Assembly (NCBI GenBank): GCA_030407315.1
Contig: JALQPE010000931.1
Coordinates: forward strand, 62,001-126,000
DNA from: Asparagopsis taxiformis
Lineage: Eukaryota > Rhodophyta > Florideophyceae > Bonnemaisoniales > Bonnemaisoniaceae
Length of the DNA stretch: 64,000 nucleotides
Direction: 5' to 3'
Shown: piece after piece, positions 32,003 through 42,602 of the stretch
Layout: the number at the start of each line of letters is the position of its first letter
How positions within the stretch are numbered: the stretch's first letter is position 1
Notes under the pieces: model-generated
What the model saw: the letters and a program-made list of their open reading frames with translations, nothing else
Database searches by the model: none
Told to the model about the DNA's origin: nothing
Program-made: the position numbers and the translations under genes

Positions 32003-32401
32003 TTAACCGTCATCACGAGATTGTTGTCGAAATAGTTTCAAAATGCTCTTTCTCAAGTTGAAGAAAACAGTCTGTACCCCATTTGGAATACCTTGTTGTC
32101 GAAATTCCTCCACTCTGCGCTCAGCCCAGCCAAGTCTCGGTGTGAAAAAAAAACTTGTGCTGAGGCCGTACGGAATGTAACCAGAGCCACTTCCCCCTAC
32201 TGCACCAGCAGCAAAGCCTACACCACAAAACGCACCTACACCTGCACCTGCTCCATACATAACACGTGGATTCAAACCGACACCGATCCCGAGAAATGGG
32301 CCTACCCCGCATCCAATCCCATATCCCCAGCCTGTTCCTATGAAGAGAAATGACCGCGGTGGCGACGGCCGACTGTAGTAAACCGGAGGTAAACGGCTCA
32401 T
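32003..32401 (-). CDS. Glycine-rich membrane-like protein, AS8-like
   Basis: 132 residues. Residues about 20-75 alternate Gly with aromatic or aliphatic residues (GTGWGYGIGCGVGPFLGIGV, GAGAGVGAFCGVGFAAG), able to form a tight-packed membrane segment. This recalls the Gly-patterned plant protein named cadmium-induced AS8, whose biochemical role is unknown; the likeness is from memory and could be convergent. The C-terminal 50 residues are soluble and basic (RRVEEFRQQGIPNGVQTVFF, KSILKLFRQQ). It is divergently arranged with the phycobiliprotein-like gene, 178 bp between starts, so they may share a promoter. Confidence 0.6.
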   Translation of the reverse strand: MSRLPPVYYSRPSPPRSFLFIGTGWGYGIGCGVGPFLGIGVGLNPRVMYGAGAGVGAFCGVGFAAGAVGGSGSGYIPYGLSTSFFFTPRLGWAERRVEEFRQQGIPNGVQTVFFNLRKSILKLFRQQSRDDG

Positions 32402-32579
32402 TGTTGTAAACGAAGAAGTAGGATGCTAACGAGCGGAGCAATTTGCATGGGGGAAATTCGCGTGCTTTTCAGAAAAAGTTTTACACGAAATCTGGAGATG
32501 CAATCCACGTTGCTCGACAAGCAGCATCAACACGAAACCCTACAATCTTTCATTCGTCCGATTCGCCCACACGGACATG

Positions 32580-33314
32580 ATGGCATTTGTTATCCCTTTT
32601 CCAACTAGCACTCATGCTCACCAGGGGAAACGGATACACTCCCCCTCCAGACCCTACTTCCGAGTATCACCACGCGCCTTACAAGACAGTACGACAAGTC
32701 GATCTGGTGCCGCACGCAGCTCATCTGTCCAGTCTGGCGAAACATCTTTACTATCGCCACAAGCCGAAGCACTCATAGCTGCTCAAATAGCCCGTCCGAT
32801 ATTCGATGAAAAAACTGTAGAGCCCCATCTTGCCACCCTTTGCGCGCAAGCTCAGCAGGCTTCACGCTTTCTCACCAATGAAGAGTTGTCTACACTTCCC
32901 GAATCGGCTGGGACACAGGCTGCCGTTCTATTAGGTGAATCTGTGAACACAATTATTTCCAAAAGTAGTGAGCATGTACGCAAAGTTCATCCTGGTATTA
33001 CCGAGCCGGGTGGTGGTCTATATCCGCCCTTCCGAGCTACTGCATGCTGGAGAGACTTCTGGCAGTTCGTTCGCGTCGTCAGTTATGGTGTGGCTGCCGG
33101 AGGCGTGGATGTGTTCTCGGAAGAAGGTATGGATATCATGGAACGTATCTATCGTGAGCTAGAAGTGCCTCTTGATGCAATGATTACAGGTGTCACTTCT
33201 CTCAAGGTGCAGAGTTCGCTCGTTGTACAAAACGCGGAAAATGGGGAGGATATGATTGCGGTCACTGAAGCTGCTTACGGTGCACTGATCAACCGTTTGA
33301 CACGATTCACCTGA
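32580..33314 (+). CDS. Nuclear-encoded phycobiliprotein-family protein with transit peptide
   Basis: The second of two adjacent ATGs gives MAFVIPFP, matching the Phe-led red algal transit-peptide start; 244 residues. After a Ser/Arg/Pro-rich leader of about 55 residues comes a globin-like phycobiliprotein fold of normal length. ITEPGGGLYPPFRATACWRD aligns with the bilin site of allophycocyanin/phycocyanin subunits (PGGN.Y...R.AAC.RD), retaining the chromophore-type Cys and the following Arg and Asp (Cys156, Arg158, Asp159 from this start). Next come VRVVSYGVAAG and a helix ending ELEVPLDAMITGVTSLK, equivalent to the conserved LG.P..A....I..MK region. Phycobiliprotein subunits of red algae are normally plastid-encoded, so this is a divergent relative; bilin binding is possible but unproven. 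Confidence 0.82.
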   Translation: MAFVIPFPTSTHAHQGKRIHSPSRPYFRVSPRALQDSTTSRSGAARSSSVQSGETSLLSPQAEALIAAQIARPIFDEKTVEPHLATLCAQAQQASRFLTNEELSTLPESAGTQAAVLLGESVNTIISKSSEHVRKVHPGITEPGGGLYPPFRATACWRDFWQFVRVVSYGVAAGGVDVFSEEGMDIMERIYRELEVPLDAMITGVTSLKVQSSLVVQNAENGEDMIAVTEAAYGALINRLTRFT

Positions 33315-36300
33315 CCATACCATGTAGCTGTTTATACTTTAGTCTAAACTTTCCCGAACCAAATGCTGTCGCTTCTCGTTACAGATGCTCTTCAGGACAG
33401 CATTTGCAGTTTGAGTTCCGCCCATTTCTCCAGCACCCACAATTTGATTCCAGTTACTCTGATGCAAATGCTCAACTAAACGCTTATACAATGGCTCCAG
33501 ACCCCGCCTTTTTCATTTTCGTCGCTGCTATGACGGAGCCGTTGGGAATGCTGACGAAAGAGCGGGAGAACAATCGGTATTCAAAACGGGCCAAATGATA
33601 TTCTTACCACACGCAAAGATGTGTGGCAACGTAACGATCCTGAGAGGATTTTCTCGTGTCGAAAGCATGACGAGGTCCCTAATTTATGCACTCTCGAACA
33701 ATTAGTGCGAAGTTGAGTTGAGGCATTTCAGTGTTCCATCAGGTTTGCCCCTTAAAACGCGGTGGTCAAAGTGACAAGCGCATGTCGGATAGGTGCAACG
33801 ATGCTCCCCGCCTTAGCGGAAGCATTACGCCATGATGGCTCCGTGTTTGTGGATATAACATGCGTCACGCAGCGGAATGTACATTAGGGTTTTGGAGCGC
33901 AGCAGAAAACGTAAGCGTACCATGTTACGGACGGTACCTTTCAGCATTTTGACTCGCGCAGCCTAACGTAAGCGTTAAGACGCGCACTGACAGACGTGCT
34001 GGATTTACTACACGTCCCGAAATGACGTAAGAGATCTAGAAAACAGCAGTCCCTTTCCACAAGGCTTATACTTGTCGCGACGGATTACGTTTCTGTTCAA
34101 GATTGGGTATGCAGTTGACAGTAATCTGATGCGCGAAAATATGAGCAAGGCATCCCCGCGCGCGCTGGAAGTGAAATCGCACCGCTGTTCCGTGGCAGTA
34201 CGTATTGCATTTTTGCAGAGGGTCGGCCATTCATACAAGTACCCAATAGTGAGCATACATATATGGCATGCAGCCATGCACAGTGCACCTGTTCCATACT
34301 GAGATCAGATGTCGAACATTGCAGCATGGCTGCAGGGGTGACTAGAGAAAATGGGAACCCAGGTCAGTTGTCGCACATCAGGGGTGGAGTTCAGTTGAGA
34401 GCTGCTTGACCGTGGAATGCTGAATCGAAGACTTCGAGACCTGGGCCTTTGGTGCACAAAACAACTCGACTGTCACTTTGTCAAAGTGCCGCGGCGGATA
34501 AATTGCGAGCTTCCAATAGCTGCAACCCCATCCACCGCATGGGAACCGTAGCCGGGGCTAATTCAATTTGTTGGGCCGAAATTGAGCGGCTATTTACAGT
34601 GGCGATCGCTATTCGCCGTCCGTCACAATCTGCTCCTTGCACTCCAACAGTTGCCATCTTTGGCAAACAAGAACAAGCCGACCAGGACTTTAGAGTACTG
34701 AGTTTCCGAAATCGAAGCCATCTGTTCACTATACAATGACATTTGAAAATGTTCATGACTCCCCATGGATGTCTCTTCACCAACACACAAGGTCCGTGTG
34801 GCAGCGCGGCTCGTTCCATTGAACTGGAGACATTATGTAAAACTGTGCTCGATCACCACTTCCGCATTCTATCCGTTCTACTGTCAAGAAGAATTGCAGT
34901 ATAACAGAAGCTGAGTTGTGTGAACTTGCTCACAGACAAACATGCCATACCTGGTTATGGTAAATGGTCACGTACGGCCGCCCACACGGTTTGCATAGAC
35001 TATCATCGATATTGAATTACGTCTGATACTATTTTCATGACACTTCATAATTCGCTCTGACATGTGTGTGTAAAGCACTGTACGGAGGGGCGATGTGATG
35101 CTTTTCTTGAGATTAAGATGCACAGAAAATCAAAACAGTCCTTCCTCTAGCTATTCATAGTTGCATTGTTGGGATGACAATGATTGTCACTATTATCGCA
35201 GAGCAGAGTTCCCCTTGCATATCAGTGCTAGATCGGTGTGCACAGATGGGTTATGTACCGAAAGGCAAAGTCCGGATGGTGAAGTATTATGGTGAAGTAG
35301 AAAGTGTAGTCTTACTGGACAATACCAAAATGAATTGACAAGCACCCTGTGCGCAGTATGACATAGTATGTAATGCCAGTTTCTCAATATAAAGATGGTT
35401 ACTATTTCTGGGCTAAATACCATGCTGTGGGAGGAGTATTGAAGTAGACTCCTCGTGGAACAGTAAGGTCAGCTCTCGAGTCCCAAGGGATAGCCAGAGG
35501 ACTGGAGTATTTTAAGAGGATATGGGAGCTGAGTATAGTCTGTTGCTACTGTGATATTGCTAGGAGGCGGGCCGGGACGCCGTTGCAGAAGGAGCGAAAA
35601 TGTAATTTGGTTGTGGAAGTAAGGTTAGTCAAGCCAGGGGTAAAGATAGTATTGTATTTTTAGTGCATAGGTCAAGTTACAGTCATCGAACACCCGGACG
35701 CAAAAGCAAGTAGCCGAGGAGCTAACAATAGGAAAAAGCATAGAGAATTGCGACGACCAATAACGAGGTGCCGCGGCGAGCTGTAACGCATTTGGCAGCT
35801 GTGTTGTATGTTTATGGTGAGTCTGTCTGTCCTAGATTGGCGTCAATTCAAATGTTCAAATTGATATTGTGTAGTTGCAATTGTGGGTTGTAGGCGTCAA
35901 TGCGGATCAATTGGGCAGAGTAGACCACTTGGCATGGAGGCGACGCGTATACGTAACGCAAGGTATGCGCGTCTACAAGATATGATCGGGGCGGCGGCGG
36001 GCGGATGCACGGCGCGGACAGAGACAAGAGACTGGCTGACTGACTGATTTAAATGAGGTGTGGATTCAGCAGAAAGTGATGGCACTTGACACCTATGATA
36101 TGATCCGATCATTGCCGAGTTGTAAGCCAATAATTTTCATTCGCCAAGTGGCGCCACGTTTCGCGGATTCGTGTAATGCCAGTTTAGGTAGTACCTCCTT
36201 AGTTTGTTGACCGGACCGCCATTGGCTGCAGCCGTCTCACTGCCTTCCCTAATTGGTTCCATCCAACACTTGTCACATCTGCACAACTCCCACGTACTAT

Positions 36301-36747
36301 TCCCAAAACTTAACTCACGGAGCCGCTGTTCTCCCACGTAACTGCCAAACCCTTCTCACGGTGCATCCTCCCACGGCGCGTTCGCAATTCCAATAATTCA
36401 TGTGCGATGCATCTCATGTCGCTGACGTCTTGAGTATCATATAATCTCTATCAAAGACCGTTCACTATATCAGCTTTACCGCAGAAGAGCTCAGCGCACA
36501 TCCCTTTATTCTCTTTCCCTACAGAAAAATAATTAACATCACCCACCAAACCGTTCTCTAATCTGTTCGCCGTCCCCTCCCACTCATTCCATCCCCATCT
36601 CATCGCAACCGCTCTTTTCCCAATTTTCTCTCACATCCACCACGATTCCTCCTCCGCCACTATCACTTTCATCCAACCAACAGGCCGCCAACTTTACCCG
36701 ACTCAACCCCATACCTCACCCGAACCTACCCTTATTCGCACACATCC
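33315..36747. other. Intergenic of 3.4 kb, no gene supported
   Basis: No recognisable protein or RNA gene. Frames under 115 codons occur on both strands. Pyrimidine-rich DNA from about 36480 to 36740 directly before the next ATG looks like a 5' UTR/promoter region. Confidence 0.45.
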
Positions 36748-38649
36748 ATGGCTTACGTTCGCTCCTTAGCCGCAAAGTACGAAGCTGCATTACAATCTCA
36801 GCTCAAAGAGCAAAAGCAGCATGCGAAAGAGTGCTATGCCGCAAGCACAGATGTATCTCGGCCAACTAGTGCAATTTCAACGGAACAATTTCCCGTCACT
36901 TCGCGCCGTCCGCGTGGCACACGCGTACGCGCGATGACTCACGTCCTCGAAATGCGTGTGAGGGAGGAGGCCATCTCTAAATTTCTCGCCCCATCGACTT
37001 CTCCAATTACTTCCGCTTCTGCCTCACCGAAAATTCCCGACTGTCTTGCTCTTCCATCTGCAAAGCCAGACCAACCTTCTTACGAAGCTACCGACCCTGC
37101 AAGCCGCAGTTCGACCCTCACAACGTCTTTCTCTAGCTCGCAATCCTCTCAGCCCCCGGATACAGAGCAGCTTCTCGAGATAAGTCTGGATTCTTCTCGT
37201 GATCCTGCGTCTCCAGTAGAATCTCCTGTTTGTGGAAAGTCTTTCGCGCACATGCCATCGGTATCTTCCCATCACCCGTTCCACTCTTTCGACCGTCATT
37301 CCAATTCCAACGACCCTTCGCTCTCCACACCGCATGCACTGGCCAAAAATCAACCATCGCAGTTCCCATCCCCACCCGTCATCGACGACATTCATTTCGG
37401 TGAAAGCAGTTCTGAATACTGCTTTTCCGATGGCAGTGTCGAAAATGTGCAGCCAGTTGAAGATTTGGAAGCCGATGATTTAGATAATATTGAAGGTGTG
37501 GAACATGTAGAAGACTTTGATTCGCAAGGCGGTCTAGATTCTGACAGCGAGACAGACACCGTGCGGCGTGCAGACACCATTAGAGACCTCGATTTGGACA
37601 TACCCTATCTTGAAATCCCCAAGCAGCCAGATGTCTCAACACATCGTGAGCCTGACCACGTAGAGGCCTTGGATGATTCCCCGAACACATCCGAACAAAA
37701 TATTGCACACACGCGCGCTAAATTAATGCGAAGAAGTATTTCGCGAAGACCAAGACCGCAATCAGCACCTTTACCATCATTACCATCGCCGTCGAAGCCT
37801 CCGAGATCGGTTTCAAGTGACCAGGAAAAGTTGAAGCCGTACCGTGAAGAGTGTAGAAATGCCGGTGGAACAAATCGACAATCCATTGACCGCGTCATTG
37901 TGGATAGCAGTTCTCTGAAGAAACTGCCGAAAGCGAAAGTGATGATTGCGCGTAAACGGTCTCATAGCATCAACTCGGACGTATATCAAGGGGAGTCAAA
38001 ATCGGATTTTGACTCTGGAATTATGCCGCACTCTAGCCCTGCTGGCCTGGACATGAGTACACCAGACAAGCCTGCGCGGCGCTTAGTCAGAGAATATTCT
38101 AATCCGAAGGAACTGTTTGAAGGACCGATACGGATGCTGGGTGAAGAAGAAGAGGTTGCCCCTATCTATCGCAAGCCGTCACCGGCGCAGACGAAGAAAA
38201 GCGAAGAGGTTGGTACCGTCAATCGTCGGAATGAGCGTGAGGGAGCCTACAAGAAACGGTACGATGAATTCCTGGACGCTGAAGAAATTGAAACGAGGAG
38301 ACATGGCAAGATTATCGAGGATTTGTCATACGGAGGAAACTTTGCACCGCCAGGTGCCAGCAAGGAAAAATATCGGAATAAAAAGAAGCTGTTTGGCGGA
38401 AAACGTGTTTCTAACATCGACAAGGAACGACATCGCGCTGGCCGACACGACAGGCATGTGGAGACGATCCGGAGACGCAGCACATTCGTGAGTGGCGCAC
38501 TGGACCGCGTATCTATGGCAGCCGACCCGTGGATCGATTTCATTACCGATGCAAATGCGATGCCAGGTACGGCGAAAGCGCGCGGTCCGTTCCGGAGAGC
38601 AATGAAACGGCTGTTCCGGTTGGGGAAGCAGGACATGATCAGATACTAG
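36748..38649 (+). CDS. Large disordered Ser-rich protein with basic C-terminus, unknown
   Basis: 633 residues; I recognise no family. Residues 1-90 are mixed helical (ALQSQLKEQKQHAKECYAA). 100-230 are Ser/Pro-rich. About 215-330 are strongly acidic (DLEADDLDNIEGVEHVEDFD). From about 330 it becomes basic and Ser/Arg-rich. Residues 450-633 are the most ordered-looking: EYSNPKELFEGP, EGAYKKRYDEFLDAEEIETR, KKKLFGGKRVSN, and a terminal amphipathic basic helix PFRRAMKRLFRLGKQ. No signal peptide or membrane span. The long open frame with sustained charge structure supports a real gene. Convergent with the 38880-39905 gene, which also ends in a basic helix. Confidence 0.75.
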   Translation: MAYVRSLAAKYEAALQSQLKEQKQHAKECYAASTDVSRPTSAISTEQFPVTSRRPRGTRVRAMTHVLEMRVREEAISKFLAPSTSPITSASASPKIPDCLALPSAKPDQPSYEATDPASRSSTLTTSFSSSQSSQPPDTEQLLEISLDSSRDPASPVESPVCGKSFAHMPSVSSHHPFHSFDRHSNSNDPSLSTPHALAKNQPSQFPSPPVIDDIHFGESSSEYCFSDGSVENVQPVEDLEADDLDNIEGVEHVEDFDSQGGLDSDSETDTVRRADTIRDLDLDIPYLEIPKQPDVSTHREPDHVEALDDSPNTSEQNIAHTRAKLMRRSISRRPRPQSAPLPSLPSPSKPPRSVSSDQEKLKPYREECRNAGGTNRQSIDRVIVDSSSLKKLPKAKVMIARKRSHSINSDVYQGESKSDFDSGIMPHSSPAGLDMSTPDKPARRLVREYSNPKELFEGPIRMLGEEEEVAPIYRKPSPAQTKKSEEVGTVNRRNEREGAYKKRYDEFLDAEEIETRRHGKIIEDLSYGGNFAPPGASKEKYRNKKKLFGGKRVSNIDKERHRAGRHDRHVETIRRRSTFVSGALDRVSMAADPWIDFITDANAMPGTAKARGPFRRAMKRLFRLGKQDMIRY

Positions 38650-38879
38650 AAATAGATGCACAGCAGTATTGTATAATGCGCATGTTTTGTTCATGACGGC
38701 CCACTTTGTAAAACTACCAAGGCAAGACATGCACACGTACGTGTGCTAGCACGTGAAACAATTGTTTTCCCATGAATAGCAATGTGACAGTTAGGTACAA
38801 TCTACAGAGTCTAACCCCTACACCCCTCAACACAGCCACGGCTGCGACTGTCGACCAGTCGTGCGCGTCACGTTCCAAT

Positions 38880-39905
38880 CTAGACACGGCGTAATCTGGA
38901 GAACATTCTGGTGAACAAGGAGGGATTATTAGGGCTGTGCATAAAGTCGTCATAGGCTAGTATACTAATAAAGTGCACATCGTCAACAGTTTTGTCGTCC
39001 ATGACGGCCGAGCATCGTTCTGTTTCTCTCTTCGCCTCAAAACGGTGCTTTTGTGGCGTATCAGCGTCTTCATTCTTTGTCCTGGGCACAAATACCTTTG
39101 AGATAAAACTTGCACATCCCTTTGGCGGCGCTTCCGAGGTAACACTTACCGACGGTGTACATTTAATCTGTGCTGCTCGCCTCCAATCGTTCACGATACT
39201 GTCGTCTACATCGCATTCGCGTCGGGCGAGCGGAAGAGGGGCCTTTTTGATTTGCACTTGATCTTCTTGACGGCGCGCGGTCGGATGTACAGCGATTCTC
39301 TTGCGAATGGAGGAGGCGAAGGATGGTCGCTCCGAAGTGGTAAAGGAACACGGAGTTCCGCGAGTCAGATCGACGTCAGCGTGTTCGACTCTAACTGGGG
39401 TTCGGGACTTTGGCGGATGCGAAACAGGGCTGCTCACAGGCTCGGAGCCGTGAATTGAGGTAAAGTCATCCGAAAATGCGTACTGCTTTCGACGATCGCG
39501 AATTTCATCGGATGGGGCATCGCTATGAGCGCGGGTGGATTCGGAGGCGGCGATGGAGGGAAAGTCGTCATGGAATTCGTAGCGGCGGTTTGAAGCGGTG
39601 GATGAGGAAGAAGAGAGCAGGGTTATTGTGTGATGGCGTGGGAGTTCCATTTCCATGCGTACGGGAGCGTCGTCTGAGAGAAAGGAGTAGCGCGGGGGGA
39701 GGGGGTGCAGATCGTGTGTTACTGGAGGGCGATTGATGAAGACTGGCGCTTTCGGAAGGGGACGGCGCGATAGCGTGGAAGGCGGTGTAGGTGATATGGT
39801 GCTCGGTTGCAGTGAGGTGCAGGATGAGAAAGGGGACGGCAGATGGGAGGAGGGTGTTGTGCCTTCAGGAAAGACAGTAGGTTGCGGTGGGTGCGGGAGC
39901 ACCAT
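38880..39905 (-). CDS. Disordered Ser/Pro-rich protein with internal repeat, unknown
   Basis: The ATG at 39905 (MVLPHPPQPTVFPEG) gives 341 residues; an upstream frame to 40058 is low-complexity. I recognise no family. Two related blocks, RYEFHDDFPSIAASES and QYAFSDDFTSIHGSEP, lie about 35 residues apart, an internal duplication of a (Y)xFxDDFxSIxxSE motif. The C-terminus SLFTRMFSRLRRV is a short basic amphipathic helix. No signal peptide. The paired motif might be a short linear docking element. Medium confidence that it is translated as drawn. Confidence 0.6.
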   Translation of the reverse strand: MVLPHPPQPTVFPEGTTPSSHLPSPFSSCTSLQPSTISPTPPSTLSRRPLPKAPVFINRPPVTHDLHPLPPRYSFLSDDAPVRMEMELPRHHTITLLSSSSSTASNRRYEFHDDFPSIAASESTRAHSDAPSDEIRDRRKQYAFSDDFTSIHGSEPVSSPVSHPPKSRTPVRVEHADVDLTRGTPCSFTTSERPSFASSIRKRIAVHPTARRQEDQVQIKKAPLPLARRECDVDDSIVNDWRRAAQIKCTPSVSVTSEAPPKGCASFISKVFVPRTKNEDADTPQKHRFEAKRETERCSAVMDDKTVDDVHFISILAYDDFMHSPNNPSLFTRMFSRLRRV

Positions 39906-42602
39906 GATGACGATGAGTGTGTGGGCGGCGGATGAATGAATGGGAGAGAGAATGAGAACAGTACGTGGGGTGGCTGCAGTGCGTACCAGAAAGGGAGGAG
40001 GGTGGGGCGACAACGGGTTGTTGTGTCTATAGTAGGATATAGGACATGGTACGGACAAACGGCGGACGGGGACGGATGGGAGAGCGGGCTTGGTGGCTTT
40101 TGTGGCGGCGTGCTGCAGAGAGTGTTGGGGAATGTGTTGGCGAGTGGGTTGTGGTAGGTTGCGGAGGGCGACGGAGGGCGCAGTGAGAGAGTCGATGTGT
40201 TTTCAATGCTGGTGGACTTTGGGTGTGCGATGCTTCGCTCTCTCAAGTTGTGTCGATGGAATAGCTGTTGCTCATTGTGTGGAGGAAGTGATGGATGAAT
40301 GATGACATGGAAGTTACGCTGTGACGTCTACAAGAAGGGAGATTTAATGTGAAAGAGTTGGATGATGGAATATAATTGGAAGAGTATGGATGGATATTTG
40401 ATTGACGCGGTGGCTGTGCGATTAGATTCCATTTGATTTGTCCGTTTTCCGGTTACAGTGAGCGAGCTTACATTAATCGATCATGATTTGCTTCCAACTA
40501 ACGACGGGAATGCGTGCGGGGTGCGTCACGCGATTGCTTCCACAATCGAGCAATCTATCTTGCACGATGGCGCAACACCGGTGTCCCGCGGGGCGGGGGT
40601 GGGGGCGGCGTGTCGTGTCGTGGCGTTGAGCACCGCTCTGATGTGCGTGTTGCAGAGAGCCGAGCCGCAACATTTGTAGCGGCGATGGTGCGTACCTACT
40701 GACGGGTTGAGCTGAGGCGAAGCGGTGCGTAAATAGCCCAAGCACAGACACGTGGCCCTATCATCAATCCGACTTTGAATTCATTTTGTGTCTGGAGCGC
40801 TTTACAGAGGTCTATCGCTGCGATACGGCTGGTCATCTGTCCTGAGATCACTGGAACCAGTTCGCTCGCTTGCTTGCCCGTCGGCAGAAGGCGTGCCAAC
40901 CACGTGGCGACGCTGTTTCCACAACGACGCCCGATTTGTCATTCGAGATAGACAGAGTACACCGTCCGCCATACCATATCGGTTGCGTTGTTATGAAACG
41001 GTCTAATGGCGGTTATACGTCAGGCACCGCCGCAATTCAGCTCATCTCATTGCCACTTTCGTCAGCGCTGCATTTTGACGAATCACACATGTTACCATAA
41101 GATGGTGGAGATTGTGTGCGCGGCGCTCGTTCAAATCGGCGCCTTCCACGTGATGAGCACCCGTGCCAATCGGCCGATTAGTTGCTGCCAGACGCCTTGA
41201 TGCGCGGCTAGGTTGGGCGAGGTTTGAAATCATGGAATTTGTTGTTTCGATCTGCAGTGGCATACCCGGCATGTTTCTAACATTTAAAGAGAAGGTAGTA
41301 TCAGTCATTGCGGCGGAGAAGCTGAATTGTTCGAAACCCTAGTCGCTACGGATGCTGCGTCCGTGTGTACGCAACTATTGTTTGGCATTGGTAATTGCCA
41401 TGATCTACAATGGAATCAATCTCGTTTCGACTTTTCTGGGGGTGGAAATGCACACCAGCTTGAAAGTCGTATCTGGAAGACAATCTCAATATCTGAGCTT
41501 GAGCATCGACATGCTGTTGGTGGAGGCGTAGGTGATGCATACAGCGTCATAGGCTGTTCGTTTTTGTCAGACATGTTCATGCGAAGAATTTGTACTGGAG
41601 CACTGTTTGGCAACGCAACTTGCAAGGTCTCGGTGTTGAAGAAAATAGACAAACCGCCACCAATAGATATGTATGCGTTGTAAAGCTTGGTTGGTTTGCC
41701 ATGCGACAGAAGAAAAGTTGCCTTTGTTCGATTACGTCATTCGTTGCATCGCAATTGAAAGAGAAGAAATGGTAGTGGCGTACGAGTAAATTTGTTTTGG
41801 GGTTATGAAATTACAAAGTGATTTATGGTGTACAATGCGCGTCGAGCAGACAGTGCGTTATCATTTTTAAATTTTATTGACAAAAAAGGAAATTAGTTTG
41901 AGCGGTCACAAGAAGACTAGCGAAAGAAGCGTAGAGTATTACAGCATGGCCCTCTTTCGCAACCAACCCTGAAAAACGGTAGAAAAGCTTGTCCGCCTTG
42001 CAACAGAAGATCGATTGTCGGTTGGTGATCGACGAAAGAGGGGAGGCGCATGTCATCGAACAAATCAATGGCTCCAATACACTTGACATATAGTAATCAA
42101 TGGCTGTCGTCGACGCTCTCGTCGGGAACACAGCCAATCAGAAATATTCTCCAAACGTACCGCGCGCCCCCCTATGAAACAGCAAATGACTTATCATGGA
42201 TTACTGTCAATGAGCCACTCAATTGTGGACAGATCACAGTGATACCGGATCAACTGGATTGCGAAATGTGCTGCGACCTATTACAAGTTGCACCTCAATA
42301 CAGCGCGCCGTAGCGCAAACCGTTTTGGACTTGCAGCACCGCTTCGACACTTGGCCATTGCAGCATACGAATGCGTCCCCCGTTGTCTCGCAACGCATCA
42401 CATGCTCCTCACCTCCAACTGCGCTGCATGCACCTCGTGACGCACAATACCGTTGGTCTGGCGTCACTCTCTACCTCTACCGCTTCCGACTATGCCTACT
42501 TAAGAAACCCCTTGACCTCCCTACCGCTTCCTCCTCCAATTCTATCACCACCAAATAGCTTGGATCCTTTCACCGATCCCTCCTATCCACATCACCTCTA
42601 GC
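39906..42602. other. Intergenic of 2.7 kb, no gene supported
   Basis: Overlapping short frames on both strands, including a 118-codon plus-strand frame at 41327-41683 without recognisable features. The part nearest 42600 is the NRT2 promoter and 5' UTR. Confidence 0.45.

Noticed and set aside
41327..41683. 118-codon plus-strand frame.
   Set aside because: No recognisable domain, signal peptide or homologue; an equally open antisense frame overlaps it. Left unannotated.
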